From NCBI GenBank assembly GCA_947044365.1, contig OX345647.1, positions 931,001 to 995,000 of the forward strand: a DNA stretch of 64,000 nt, written 5' to 3'. Below are positions 1-12,744 of this stretch, piece by piece. A program made the position numbers and the translations under genes. How positions within the stretch are numbered: position 1 is the first letter of the stretch; every line of letters starts with the position of its first letter. The stretch is from Petrosia ficiformis. Taxonomy: Eukaryota > Porifera > Demospongiae > Haplosclerida > Petrosiidae. The notes under the pieces are model-generated. The model had not been told where the DNA came from. It did no database searches and saw only the letters and a list, made by a program, of their open reading frames with translations.

Positions 1-782
1 ATTACTAATATAATATTCAATTACTAATATAATTATTAATATAATACTCAATTACTAATATAATTACTAATATAATATTCAATTATTTATATGTTACTAT
101 TCTGACATAGTCAGTGTTTCCCCCATAGGAAGGTACCATGGCGCTCCCACCCTTTAGTCTTGCTCTGACCCTTTAATTTTAAAGCTGATCCTGAAAACAC
201 TGTTTCATAACACTGATTGAACATAGTTGACCAAACATCATGTACCACTGATGCACTCCTCCACCCTTAATATTTATCCTGGGGGTAACACTGATAATAG
301 CTAATACAATGTATTTCTTACTTGTTTAGTGTCATAGTGTCCTTTTGGATTAGTGGCTGCTAGTATTGAACATCTTGTGTTTAATTTACATACCAAACCA
401 GCCTATAATGTATAAATAAATACACTAATCATCTGGAGTGGAACCCTTTATTCAGGACACCTGTATTATTAAGCATACCCCTGTATTAAGGATAGCTCTG
501 TATTAAGCTCACCCTTGTATTAGGCACACCTCTGTATTAAGCACACCCTTGTATTAAGAATAGCTCTGTATTAAGCTCACCCTTGTATTAGGCGCACCTC
601 TGTATTAAGCACACCCTTGTATTAAGGATAGCTCTGTATTAAGCTCACCCTTGTATTAGGTGCACCTCTGTATTAAGCACACCCTTGTATTAAGCACACC
701 CTTGTATTAAGCTATTAAGCATATCCCTGTATTAAGCACACCCCTGTATTTAATGCATACTATATTAATTATTAATTATTAC
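1..782. repeat. Non-coding left edge with minisatellite
   Basis: No exon is visible here. The first 85 bases are an AT-rich tandem repeat built on ATTACTAATATAAT. From about 440 to 760 there is a minisatellite of TGTATTAAGC units interleaved with ACACCCTTG and ATAGCTC variants. The next 3' exon expected for the MCM9 gene, which encodes the segment after the Walker B exon, was not found, so the stretch is probably intron of MCM9. Confidence 0.6.
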
Positions 783-2270
783 CTTGGCAACACTAATGGT
801 CTGTTGTTCCATTGCCTCATGTATACTGGTACGATCATGTTCACTGATACTATTAAACTCATCTATAATAATTATACCAGTGATAATAATTGAGAATATT
901 CAATATCTATTTATCATCATTATAACAGATGATAATATTGAGGACTCACTCACCAATACAGCACAGTCCACCATCAGCTAACACCAATGCTCCAGCTTCT
1001 AGCTGCCATTCTCCACCATCCTACATGTACATGCATAAAGACAAACTAACCTTACCAGCCCTGAACATAAAATGAACAGCTTATATACAAACTCATTCGA
1101 GACGGTAATTAATTACAACCATTTGTAGACAACAGACAGAGACATTATTATACAATATTGTGTTACTAACCTTTACAGCTGATACTGTGAGTCCTGCACT
1201 GGTTGTCCCCACTCCCGTAGTCAATACTGACCTGGGAATGAGTCTGGATGCATACTTCAAAAACTGTGATTTGCCTGTTCCTAGGAATGTATCATTGAGC
1301 TGAATAAAAACCACTAGTATACTTACCAGGATCACCGACTAATAAAATATGACAGTCTCCGCGGACTTTAGTTCCAGAAGTATCAATATACTATATATTA
1401 ATATATTAGTAACACACTTGTAGTACTTGTACTCAATGTTAGTTATTTATTGCATCTCATGAAATTTCGACCAATGAGATTGCAGGAAAGGCTTTAAATC
1501 ATGTTACGTCAATATGCAATAAAACACTTGTAGTACCTTTTAGAGTGCAATATGTGTTTTAATGTGGGCACTCAGGTGGGACCAATAAAGGTCTCATGCC
1601 ATATTAAAATATGTATTAATACATTGGCAATACATACATGCACAGTGATGTACTATATATACAACAGTATTAACTATAGTTTAATAGGTGGGACTCACCT
1701 GTACTCCACCAATTAGAGCTAATAACACACCGAGTTTCGTTACATATAGACCAAATATTTGAGGACAGAAACTTTTTATTATAATGTTTCTACCTTCTAA
1801 AGGCTTGTCCCTAAAATCATTCCAGAATGAATCAAATTGAGATCTCTAGATATAGATAGATAGATAGAGAATGGAGGGATGGATGGATAGATGGATGGAT
1901 GGAAAGATAGATAGACAAATAGATAGATAGATAGATGGATGGATAGATAGATATAGATAGATAGATACCAATTCATCTGTCACGTTGATATTTGTTTTTT
2001 GTTCACTACCCATTAGGATGTGATTAGCTAACATCACAATATCCAATGAACAAGGGATACCAGTACTAGACAGGATATAAGCAAGGAGAGACACAAGTAC
2101 ATAAGTATATACCTGTGACTGAATAACTTACCTTAGTGGTTTCCATCGTTGTAGTACTATACCTGTGATAGTCACTTCATCTCCAGCTTTACACATATCT
2201 ACTAGATCATCTTCTAAAACTACCCATATAGAACGAGGAATCTATATAACAAACATACTATGTATACAAC

Positions 2271-2302
<32 letters not shown>

Positions 2303-4903
2303 TGTATGTATGTATGTGTGTATGTATGTATGTATGTATGTATGCATGTTGTATGTATGTATGTATGTATGTATGTATGTATGTATGTATGTATGTATGT
2401 ATGTATGTGTGTATGTATGTATGTATGTATGTATGTATGCATGTTGTATGTATGTATGTATGTATGTATGTATGTATGTATGTATGTATGTATGTGTGTA
2501 TGTATGTATGTATGTATGTATGTATGTGTGTATGTATGTATGTATGTATGTATGCATGTTGTATGTATGTATGTATGTATGTATGTATGTATGTATGTAT
2601 GTATGTATGTATGTATGTATGTATGTATGTATGTATGTATGTATGTATGTATGTATGTATGTATGTATGTATGTATGTATGTATGCATGTTGTATGTATG
2701 TATGTATGTATGTATGTACGTATGTACGTATGTACGTATGTATGTATGTATGTATGTATGTATGTATGTATGTATATTCATACATTGCCAACTTCTAGTT
2801 TCTGTACATGTTCTTGTATTTTTATTTCTTGATAATCCTTTAGATTGCATGTACTAGTATCTAATTGTACAAATATGCATGTACAAATATGTATCTTTAA
2901 AATTCAGTAACCATGGAGATGAAAGGTATCACTCCATTCTATAACATAATTATACAACAGTCTAGAAATAATAATTAATAGTTCTAACACACTTACCTGT
3001 GGCTTAGGTGTGTAACTAAGCACAAATATAATACAATACATATATGATCAAGTTTGTGTGATACACAAGTCAAAGATCAATGTATTATGTAACTACTATA
3101 CATCATTTAAGTGAACACATTAAATACATGTAAAATGAAGTGTGTCCACCATAAGTGATTTATCACTGATCATTAACAAGGTAATATATTAATATAATAA
3201 TATTACATCACTAATACTAAATATACAGGTTCATATACCATTACTACAGTACTGACTTTCTTTAACAGCTGATAGTTTGAAAGAATTACAACCTTCTTCT
3301 GGGCAACTACAGAAAAGACACACTTCAATACAGTAAGTAGGCATTATGGTATAATACATTAAGAACATACATGTATATGTATATGTATTGACAGATACCT
3401 GGATGGTTTAGAAGTAGCATAGTATTGTTCAAATTCTGGTTCTATTGCAAATTGTTGTTTGCATTTTGCACATTCAAAATATTTCTCTGTTTCTAACATC
3501 TTCACTGTTGTTGTTCTAATTACCGTTCCTTAGAGGAGGAGAGGAAGATAGAGAATATAAGAAGAGCATTAAGAAAGTGAGACAGTTAAAGAGACAAGAG
3601 ACAGAGAGAGGCAGACAAAGAGACAGACAGACAGACAGGTGAGAGACAGGAAGGCAGACAAATACAGACAGAGAGAGGCAGACAGACAGAGAGGAAAGGA
3701 GTGACAAATGAATAATTGGGATTTTTGGTTGGTTATGAATCTAATGAATCTTCACTAACCAGAAAAACTGAGGAGTGTTCCGATATCGCTTGTAAGAGGT
3801 ACAAGATTACGACAAAACTCAGGACAAGAAGGCATCTCCATTACTCTTAAATGAACATTATTTTTCCATGTCTGAATTCAACGCAACAATATTTCAATAA
3901 TTATTATCTTTTACTTACCATATTTATATTATCCTTATATTCATTATAAAGGTGATGTAATTCCTGTTCCAAGCACTTCTCAAGAACTGTAGAACCAAAT
4001 TAGAATCACCATTGAGTTGAAACCGAGTTCGTTATAAATTCATAGTTTTAAAGGCATACTTGCGATCACCATGGTAACTACACTGTATACGTAAACTGCA
4101 TCTAGTTTGATTTGGGTAATCGTTCTATGCACATCTGCATGTTTCCATAGCAACTTTTCATGAATTTATAATGAGCTTAGTTTTGATTGTACTGCATGTA
4201 AAATGCAATCAACTTTAAGCACTTACTGGGTAATAGCGTTATGGGAGATCTGTGTAATATCTCCCATACTTCAAGACTGTAGTCCATCAATTGAACAGCT
4301 CTACAATATAATGTGGATGCATTAATAACATAATAAAATACATTGAGATAGTATATGTATGAATACATGTTTAGTTTATAGTTATTACCATCACATTGCC
4401 ACCAATACCGAAGTTAAGTAAAACAACTGAGATTAGTAACATAATTTACTGATTGAAGGAGATCGATGGATGTATCGGTAACAATTGAGAGAAAATTTCT
4501 TAAGCATTTACAATGTACATAAATATACATATATTATGTAAATATTTTTACTAAACAAGTTGAGATTACATTAGCTGTCCATGGATATATATATCATGTG
4601 AACGTCAGTGTTCTGATTGCATATCTTGCAAAATACAGAAATCATATTCATATAATACTTTCTCACTCTATGATAAATGGGTAATGGAGTGTTGGATCTT
4701 CAGCAGTTAGCAAACATATCATATCTTCTCTATGACGTTTCTTCAAAAAATTCCTAAATTTCTCTGCATTTGAAAAAGGGTGTGGCATTTTACAAACACA
4801 TTCAAAGAAGATAATGTCAACGAAAACAAGCAATGTACTTACCTTTCAGGTGTCCATATGCTTGTGTACTTGTGCTACTAGACTCATGGCTTGCAGTGTC
4901 CAT
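783..4903 (-). CDS. MCM9: MCM9 helicase-family protein, N-terminal 448 residues (partial)
   Basis: MCM9 is a nuclear MCM-family ATPase that works with MCM8 in homologous recombination repair and replication. Sixteen exons read in frame on the minus strand: 4843-4903 (ATG at 4903), 4667-4763, 4227-4300, 3919-3986, 3760-3871, 3399-3528, 3253-3306, 2997-3015, 2784-2837, 2132-2241, 1969-2065, 1699-1845, 1327-1390, 1171-1280, 954-1020, 783-862. Visible motifs, in order: [11 protein letters not shown] followed by a zinc-binding [13 protein letters not shown], the Walker A segment [15 protein letters not shown] split over two exons, and the Walker B segment CCIDEFNS followed by [14 protein letters not shown]. 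These match MCM9 better than MCM2-8. The 19-nt exon 2997-3015 is kept in frame only by a GTACTG donor after 3253; the nearby GTATAT donor would shift the frame. The rest of the gene lies beyond the left edge. It is head-to-head with the gene at 4972. Confidence 0.93.
1850..1966. repeat. GATA/GGAT microsatellite
   Basis: A run of GATA and GGAT tetranucleotides sits in an MCM9 intron and directly abuts the donor side of exon 1969-2065. Confidence 0.85.
2270..2776. repeat. (GTAT)n microsatellite, about 500 bp
   Basis: Almost uninterrupted GTAT/TGTA tetranucleotides with occasional GTGT, GCATGTT and ACGT variants, inside an MCM9 intron. It begins close to exon 2132-2241 and ends within about 8 bases of the donor of exon 2784-2837. 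All reading frames through it are open, but they only encode periodic peptides. Confidence 0.95.
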
Positions 4904-4971
4904 GGTTCAAGACTTCAAGTTCCCTCCAGATAAATATACGCATGCGCAGTTACCGACCCACGTGGAAAAAA
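4904..4971. promoter_or_regulatory. Bidirectional promoter between MCM9 and the 271-aa gene
   Basis: Only 68 bases separate the MCM9 start codon (4903, minus) from the preferred start codon of the divergent gene (4972, plus). The palindrome CCACGTGG (CACGTG E-box core, the kind bound by USF/MYC-type bHLH factors) lies at 4958-4965, just before AAAAAAATGG. The same motif recurs in the ORC2/MTREX promoter. Its promoter role is inferred from position. Confidence 0.6.
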
Positions 4972-6718
4972 ATGGAGGAAGACGAAGAGGTTGACGATTC
5001 TCCGCCAGGATCGCCGACGGAACTTATGCGAAGTAGCAGTCAAAAGCACATGATGTCATTAGCAATGCACTATAGAATGAGACTAAAATTGCAGGCCAAA
5101 CCTGAAGATGATGATCTTCATATATTTGCAGAAGATAGTGATCATGAAGATACCTTTAGCAGTTTTGAATGTTCCAAGGCTAGAGGAATAAAGATATTTG
5201 GTATGCCATTATGACTTAGTTCATTGAGGAATGTTATGCTTGCGTTTGTTTATTCCGGTAAATGTTAGTCATTGATGCATGCTACATCAATCAGACTCTT
5301 GATGTCATGCGGATAAGTGAGTAATGTTTACCAAATGTGGATTTAATACAGCATCTTTGCTAGCAAAGTGCATTTATTTTAGTTTTCAACAAGTTACGTT
5401 CATAGAAAATCATTAACCTGAACATTTTTTCCATAAAGCTAATCCTTATATGGAGATTTTTAATGTTGCTATGGCAACAACTGGTATGTACGCCTTTAAT
5501 GATCTGTCAAAGAAAGAATACGAAAAGTGAGAATTGATATTTTTTTGTACACTATTAGCTAACATGTTTGTTTGGTACAGTCTCTTAGAGCTTTCAGAAC
5601 CGATATGCTACATGGAAAATATTGATGAAGAGGAGTGCACTAAACTTGAGAAAGAAAATGAGTTTAATGAAATGGAAGTTAGAGAAGTGGTTAGTACCAA
5701 TTAAGGCTGCAATGGATCATGATGTTTGGCATTCTAATAGGCCAAACTAGATAGATATCCAGATATGTGTTTTGCTCCACATCAAAAAAAAAATTCACAA
5801 CTCGTTTCTAGATCTCTGGTGAAATGTTAAGTGTTATTCATTTTTGTCTGCTGTAGAAGTTTATAACAGCACCTACAGTATTTTTACTATCCATTCAATA
5901 ATGTATAGAAGCCTGCAAACAAGAAACATGAAGCAAGAACGTCTCTGCTGCAATTTTGTTGCAATTATCAATATGGTTTCTACATATGCATAAACATTAA
6001 AACAAATATTTGAATGCCCTGTAGTTGAATGAATATCTGGATTGAACAGCTCTCCATTGTAGCCCTAGTATCTAATAATTTTATTGTTATAATGAACTAG
6101 TGTCTGTCTATTTTGTTTTCCTTTAGCCTAAAGAAATAATATATAAAGTCCCAATCAGGAAAAATATACCTGATGTAGCAACTAAAGTAAATGGTGTTTA
6201 TGATGTAAGGCAAGCACCTGCCTGCCCTAATCAGGAAGGCATAGAACTACCGATGATGATGAGGCTCCAAATACAAGATATAGTTGATAAGAACATGGAA
6301 ACATGGAAATTTGAAGGGTAAAGAAAATTGTTTTGCTGTGATTTTATCTTTTCTCACTTCTTGTTCTTGATTCTTGTATCTTATGTGACCCACTTTAATG
6401 CAAGTCCCAAAACCTTAATCCTAAATCTTTAGTCCTAAATTCAAAACCTAACAGTATTAAAATGGGTCAGATGGTGAATGCATTCACAAATTACGTATAA
6501 CATATATTTGCACATTTAGAATGCTGAACAATTCATCAGATGACAAAATAAAGAAAGTGTCTTGTCAGTTACAAAATGAAGCTACCACTTTTGTCACTTC
6601 AAAGATTCAGGACTACTTATTGGGGAAAATCAAGATCAATGAGCCATTACCTCTGGTTAAGGAAAACAAAAGGAAGAAATTGTTACATAAAACATGTAAA
6701 CGTGTAGAGTGGCAGTGA
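4972..6718 (+). CDS. Uncharacterised 271-aa acidic protein, five exons
   Basis: I do not recognise the family. Exons 4972-5200, 5439-5526, 5581-5689, 6127-6317 and 6520-6718 join in phase (816 nt including the TGA) with good GT-AG borders. The N-terminus is acidic (MEEDEEVDDSPPGSPTE), followed by basic-hydrophobic segments and a Lys/Arg-rich C-terminus ending KRVEWQ. No signal peptide, membrane segment or catalytic motif is seen. An in-frame upstream ATG at 4942 would add ten residues; 4972 is preferred for its AAAAAAATGG context. The gene shares a very short promoter with MCM9, which suggests broad expression, not a function. Confidence 0.75.
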
Positions 6719-7542
6719 ACTATAGTAATCAAAACTGCCGCATGTGCAATTTTTTTAAATTTCTAATGCAGACTTTGATCTTCTGACCATTCAGTATAAT
6801 ATACATAATTATGTATGTTGGTTTCAGCAGCAGAAAAGATAGATGTTGCCTTGTTATCAAGGCTTTTCAAAACAACATCTATAAAAAAAAGACTATATAG
6901 CTCCTATGTAGGCACACAAGTACCAAGCAGCCTACATATCTAAAGGGAAAATAGTATTCACACATGAAAGTGAGTACACTTATCTCCCAGTAAACCTTCG
7001 AACCAACATACTTGGATGGACTATATTGACAACGATTTTGTCTGTCCAGAATGAAGACAATTTTTTGTAACTCTTATGAAAATAATTATTACTGTTTTGT
7101 ATTAATTATGGCTCACAGGCCCATCCCGCTTTCCACAGGGATGAATCTATATTTATATTTTTGTGTCCTGATTCCATACACACATGACGTTTGCTTACTA
7201 TTCGTGCTTGCAACATGAAGTCTCAACCATTCTGAAGGACCTGTATATATACAATTCCAAATTGGTATCAATATTACCTCTCACAAAACTGATATTACAA
7301 TAAAATTGGACTACAATAGTAATTAACGCAATAATCTTACAAATTATAATTAGTATCAAGTATCAAGGTGATAATCATACATATATATATATGTAACGAT
7401 TAATCCTTGCGTGAGCATTTGTGAAAAGTTTAAAACTAAAAAAATGCTCACGAGTAGCTTAATAAAATAATATTACAATTACTTAGAATGATAAAATAAT
7501 TTTGTACAAGTAACTTCTTATCTAACATGATATTTAATTGTG
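6719..7542. other. Convergent spacer
   Basis: Spacer between the 271-aa gene and the TUT4/7 gene on the other strand. AT-rich with no supported exon. An AATAAA at 7299-7304 on the plus strand could serve the left gene. Confidence 0.6.
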
Positions 7543-10500
7543 CTATAAAGATCTCCGAGGTGTGTTTTGTGGAGGTGGGTGCCGAGGGTAACCACTATAC
7601 AAAGAATTCACAACATGAGGGGGAGGATAAGGAAGAGGATGAGGCATACGACTTGGCATTCCACCAAAGGATGAAGGGGGAGAAGGTAGAAGTGAACCAC
7701 TTGGTGGAGACTGTCTTGGGGAAGGACCTTGATGATACCAGTAACGAACAGGGTAATTTGGAGGATAGTTGGCAGTAGGAGATGTTCCTGTGATATATGC
7801 CGGAATGTGCAAAGGAGGTGAAGGAATGGGAAGGAAAGATGGGGAGTTGGGCACTTGATGGAGAGAGTGATGTTGGTTATACACTACAGGTGGTGATGGA
7901 CCAAGGGGAAACTGAAAAGAACTATCAAATGCAGAGCGAGGATTTCTCGGTACTGCTATAGGAACTGTTGAAGAGTGAGGAGATTGAATAGGCTTATCCT
8001 GCGATACTTTATTAGTAGTTACTACAGTATCATGTGATAATTTAGTCGGTGATTTAATTATACTCACTTTACCTCTATTGTCTTCTGTACCCGGTCTACT
8101 ATAGTAAGTTTTGCTTGTTAACTCAGGTCGTGCTCTTGAAGGATTCTTTACAACTCGTATTTTGACATCATCTTTATGAGAAATCATTTTGGTAGTTGAT
8201 TTGGTCATTCCAGTTGGTTCAAGCTTAGAAGGGGTTCTGCTGTTTCCTGGTGCTTTTTCTCCTTGATTAACATCCTCATGAGAAGGAGATTCTACCAATT
8301 TTTCATCTAACTTAGACGTGTCAGGTGTCGTCATGGTTACATCCTCTTCCTGTTGCATCCTTCTTTGTGCTTTTTTGATCATATCACTAACAACAGCCAG
8401 CATCTTCTTATCCATTGGAATACCTTTTCCTGAGTATGCCTTTCCTCTCAGTTGGATCTTGAGTTTTTTTAGCTCCTCTATGGACCCACCTGTCTGTTCC
8501 ATTAACTTCACACGAATTTCAGATCTTGTCAGTTCTAGTAGATAAATGATTGTGATATACATACATATACATACATATAATTTTATACATGGGGCAAGTA
8601 CTTCTATACTTGGCTGTACTTAAGTACTGTGTTCTGAGTACAGTTTTTTACATGTACTTGGTGCATTTTAAAGCAACCAGAATTTGTACTTGGGTCTTCG
8701 TTGAGTACCCCTGAGCACATGTACTTGGCTCTTCACTGAGTACACGTAATTGGGTCTTCACTGAGTACATGTATTTGGGTCTTCACTGAGTACAGGTACT
8801 TGGATCTTTGCTAAGTGCACTTAAGTACAAACACTTATCTCGTGTCTGTATAGAACACTACATCCTATGGAAGCTCACCATTAGTTTTCTTCTGTTTGGT
8901 CACTGGTTGACTACCAGCTAAAACTTCCTTTTTTCCTCCATCAGTCTCATTCTCATTCCCAGTTGGCAGAGACTCATTCCCACTTCTTACTGGCTTTTTC
9001 ACTGTAAATAGAGAGAAAGATGAAATAAATACTTATGAAAATACAATATTACACACATTTTTGAGGCTGAGACTGAATTTCATGTACATGTACATCTGAT
9101 TCAAACTCCTCTCCAGACCCTTCCTCAATATTACTGGAACCCTTCTTCTGATTCTTTGGTGCTTGCTGCTTCTTCTTAACAGAAGGCACATTTCCAATAT
9201 CTATATTTAGAAACATAATATTAAAATTTGATCTACTTTACACAAATGATCTTGTAAAACTAAAACAAAATAAAAAATAAATTCATCCGAATCATAGAAA
9301 GCCAATTTAAATGATATAAGCAATATATGTATATGTATATGAAATTAAATTGATAAAATAGTTTATTTCCAAATTCCATGGTATGCATACACACTATTTC
9401 ATCTATTGTACTACTGATTGCAGTTTCAAACTCAAAACTTCTATTAAGTCTGTTCACATTCATGATAACCTCAAAATAGGATGATATGTAATATAGTGTA
9501 TAGTTTAATGTCATAAGGTTAATACATGATTATACTGTAACTCAATAATGAAGCAATGGATTGAAATTTGATATACACAAAAAAGAACAGGAAGGATAAT
9601 TATATGAAAATGGTGCAGGTCAAAGGATTGTTAGTCATTCCAAACTCAAGCTACGATCATTTTTCTAAGGTCATGGTGAACTTGAACGTAAATTATGTAA
9701 ACTTAAATACACAGAGAATTTATTATCAGCATGGATACATGTAGTTAGAGATGGTAGTACATACTGGGACACTCCGTTGATCTATGACCTCTGCGATTGC
9801 ATTTGTCACAGATTATAAACTTTGGAGCCTTGAAGTCTCCACATAATATATTAATATCCATAAGCTCCTCCTGTATGAGAGAGGAAGAGAGTTTCTCAAA
9901 TGAGTTACATATATTTCATATTTCTTAACTAACGATTTCTCTCCATGTTTTTGATTTGTGATGATGAAACAAAGCTTTCTGGAATCTCATTATGATGTAT
10001 GTACGCACTATTGAGTAATGAGAACATAAATCAGTCACATAGACACATACCCATGCCAGAATAGAGGAGGTAAAGATAACTAGTCACATACCCATACCAG
10101 GATGGAGGAGGTGAAGGTATTAGTCACATACCAATACCAGGAAAGGTGAGGTAAAGGTATTAGTCACATACCCATACCAGGATGGAGGAGGTAAAGGTAA
10201 TTAGTCACATACCCATACCAGGAAAGGGGAGGTAAAGGTATTAGTCACATACCCATGCCAGGAAAAGGGAGGTAAAGGTAATTAGTCACATACCCATACT
10301 ATATAGTATAACCTCTCCTCTGCAAACACAAAAATAACAATATCCAACTCACTTCGTCCTGACACAGCTTGTCCCAAGTTATGATCCAGGTTGAAAGGGT
10401 CTGAGGAAGTCACATGATAGTCACATGAGACATGTTAAACACAATTATTTAGTACCTTCAATAGCCATTGGTTTGGAACTCCACCATTTTTCAAACTTTG

Positions 10501-12710
10501 TTAAAGGCTCTAGTTGTCGAATGGTAACAACTTGATGAGCCCAATCAAAATCTCTGGTATAATACCTACATAGGTCACATGATAATCACATGATTATTAG
10601 TAACACATACATGTAGTATTCTCTGGAGGTCACACAGTACTCAAGAATGTTATGAATGGATGTCATGTGATTATCACATGACCACTACACTTACATTATA
10701 AACCCAAGCCACAGTTGAGCAGGAGACAAAGTATTATGAACAAGATTTCTCCATACTTCAAACTATATGTCCACAAAAAGAAAAGATCATAATAAACTAC
10801 AATAATGGAATCCATACATCAATACATACATGTACATTACTACCTTAGTATATGTAATCCATCCACTGCTAGTACTGTACATGCATATGTACTATACATG
10901 TGCTGTACATGTATAGTGCATATACATGTACAGTACTAGCAATGGATGGATTACATATGATGTACAATGTACATGTACATGTACACTATACATGTACACG
11001 TACAGTACCAGCAGTGAATTGATTACATATGATGTACATACATGTACATGTACATGTACAGTTCTAGCAAATGTACAGCTCTACTATACAAGTACATGTA
11101 CATGTACACTATACATGTACATGTACAGTACCAGCAGTGAATTGATTACATATGATGTACATACATGTACATGTACAGTTCTAGCAAATGTACAGCTCTA
11201 CTATACAAGTACATGTACATGTACACTATACATGTACATGTACAGCACCAGCAGTGAATTGATTACATATGATGTACATACATGTACATGTACATGTACA
11301 GTTCTAGCAAATGTACAGCTCTACTATACAAGTACATGTACATGTACACTATACATGTACGTTTATACATAGCTCTCCACACACTAACTTACCAATCTGG
11401 ATTTGTTTGGAGGGTCAAAGAAATAACAATTCCAACTATCAATGATGGGACCTGAAGGATTACTGGAAGGTGTTACCAGCTGAAAAAAGTAAAATATAGA
11501 TAAATAGATGAACGAGGTTTAGACAGATAGAAATCATAATAAACAAAATCAGCTATAAATACATATACATGTATATAATTATAATCATTAGATTATTTAA
11601 GATATATAGTACATGTACATGTATATGTACATCTACATGTATATGTACATGTACATGTATATACCATTATACATGTAAATCATATACTTGGGATAAGCTG
11701 TGTCAGAGTTGAGTATTGTACTGAGTTAATTTTGTGTTTGGAGGAGATGATACATGTACGCTATATTTACTATATATAATTACATATCTATTAATTATTA
11801 CTGACTTTTTGTAATACTGGTAACACAGGAGGTTTGACTTGTTGTAAATAATGTATTAACATTAGAATATATGCATATGAAGAGAGACTACCTGTCGCAG
11901 CATCACACATATCACACACCTAAAGAAACAGACAGACAGATAGATAGATATTTGTGGCCCTACTTGCAACCTGACCCATTTTAAACCAGAACCCTAAACG
12001 AGTGCTAAGCCCCAAACCCATAACCAAAAAACCATAAATCCGGAACTCCAACCTAGGTTAGGCTGGTTTTAAAAAGGGCCAGGTGTTGGAACGAAGTATG
12101 TATGAAAAGTCTGTTCATATTCACGATGACGTCAAAATTATCACATAATCATACTATAGTGGATAGTTTAATGTCATAAAGTCAATACATCATTATACTG
12201 CAACTTGATAATGATTAAACACAAAAAAGAACGGGAAGGATAATCTTGTGTGTGCAGGGATGTGGAAATGTTGAGCTGACTGTCAGACATTTTGACCTAT
12301 TTTCACTACTCTTGTCCAGCTCCCCATATAATGTACATGTACTTTGTATACAGCTCAGTTTCAATTTACCGGACATTCACTAGATTTATCGGACAATGTC
12401 CTGCATGACTAGCTGTTTCACACCACTGTGTGTGGATAGAAGGTTGTTTACTCCAAACCAGAGTTATGAACGTTTTAGTGAGGTCACAGTGAGCATGAAT
12501 GATCTTTAGTACATTCAAATAACTTAGTACTATACATGTAATGTATATATGCATACTTTTGCAAAACATTTTACGAAATAGCCAAGAACTCTCACTCTGA
12601 CATCAATACCAGCATATGTAGCTAGCATCTTGGTATTCTGAAGTGCAAGACAGTTCTCCATACTGATATCACAATCAATTTTCCTATAGATAAGAAGTAT
12701 ATAGTACGTA

Positions 12711-12744
<34 letters not shown>

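Noticed and set aside
2165..2857. Long open frames on both strands (Cys-Met-Tyr-Val and His-Thr-Tyr-Ile periodic peptides)
   Set aside because: They are translations of the GTAT microsatellite; every frame is open because the unit contains no stop codon in phase.
3239..3306. MCM9 exon 7 extended to a GTATAT donor after 3239
   Set aside because: Combined with the 19-nt exon it shifts the frame before DYQEIKIQE; the GTACTG donor after 3253 keeps it.
10926..11372. 148-aa open frame rich in Thr-Cys-Thr
   Set aside because: It is the tandem TGTACA repeat inside a TUT4/7 intron, on the strand opposite the gene.
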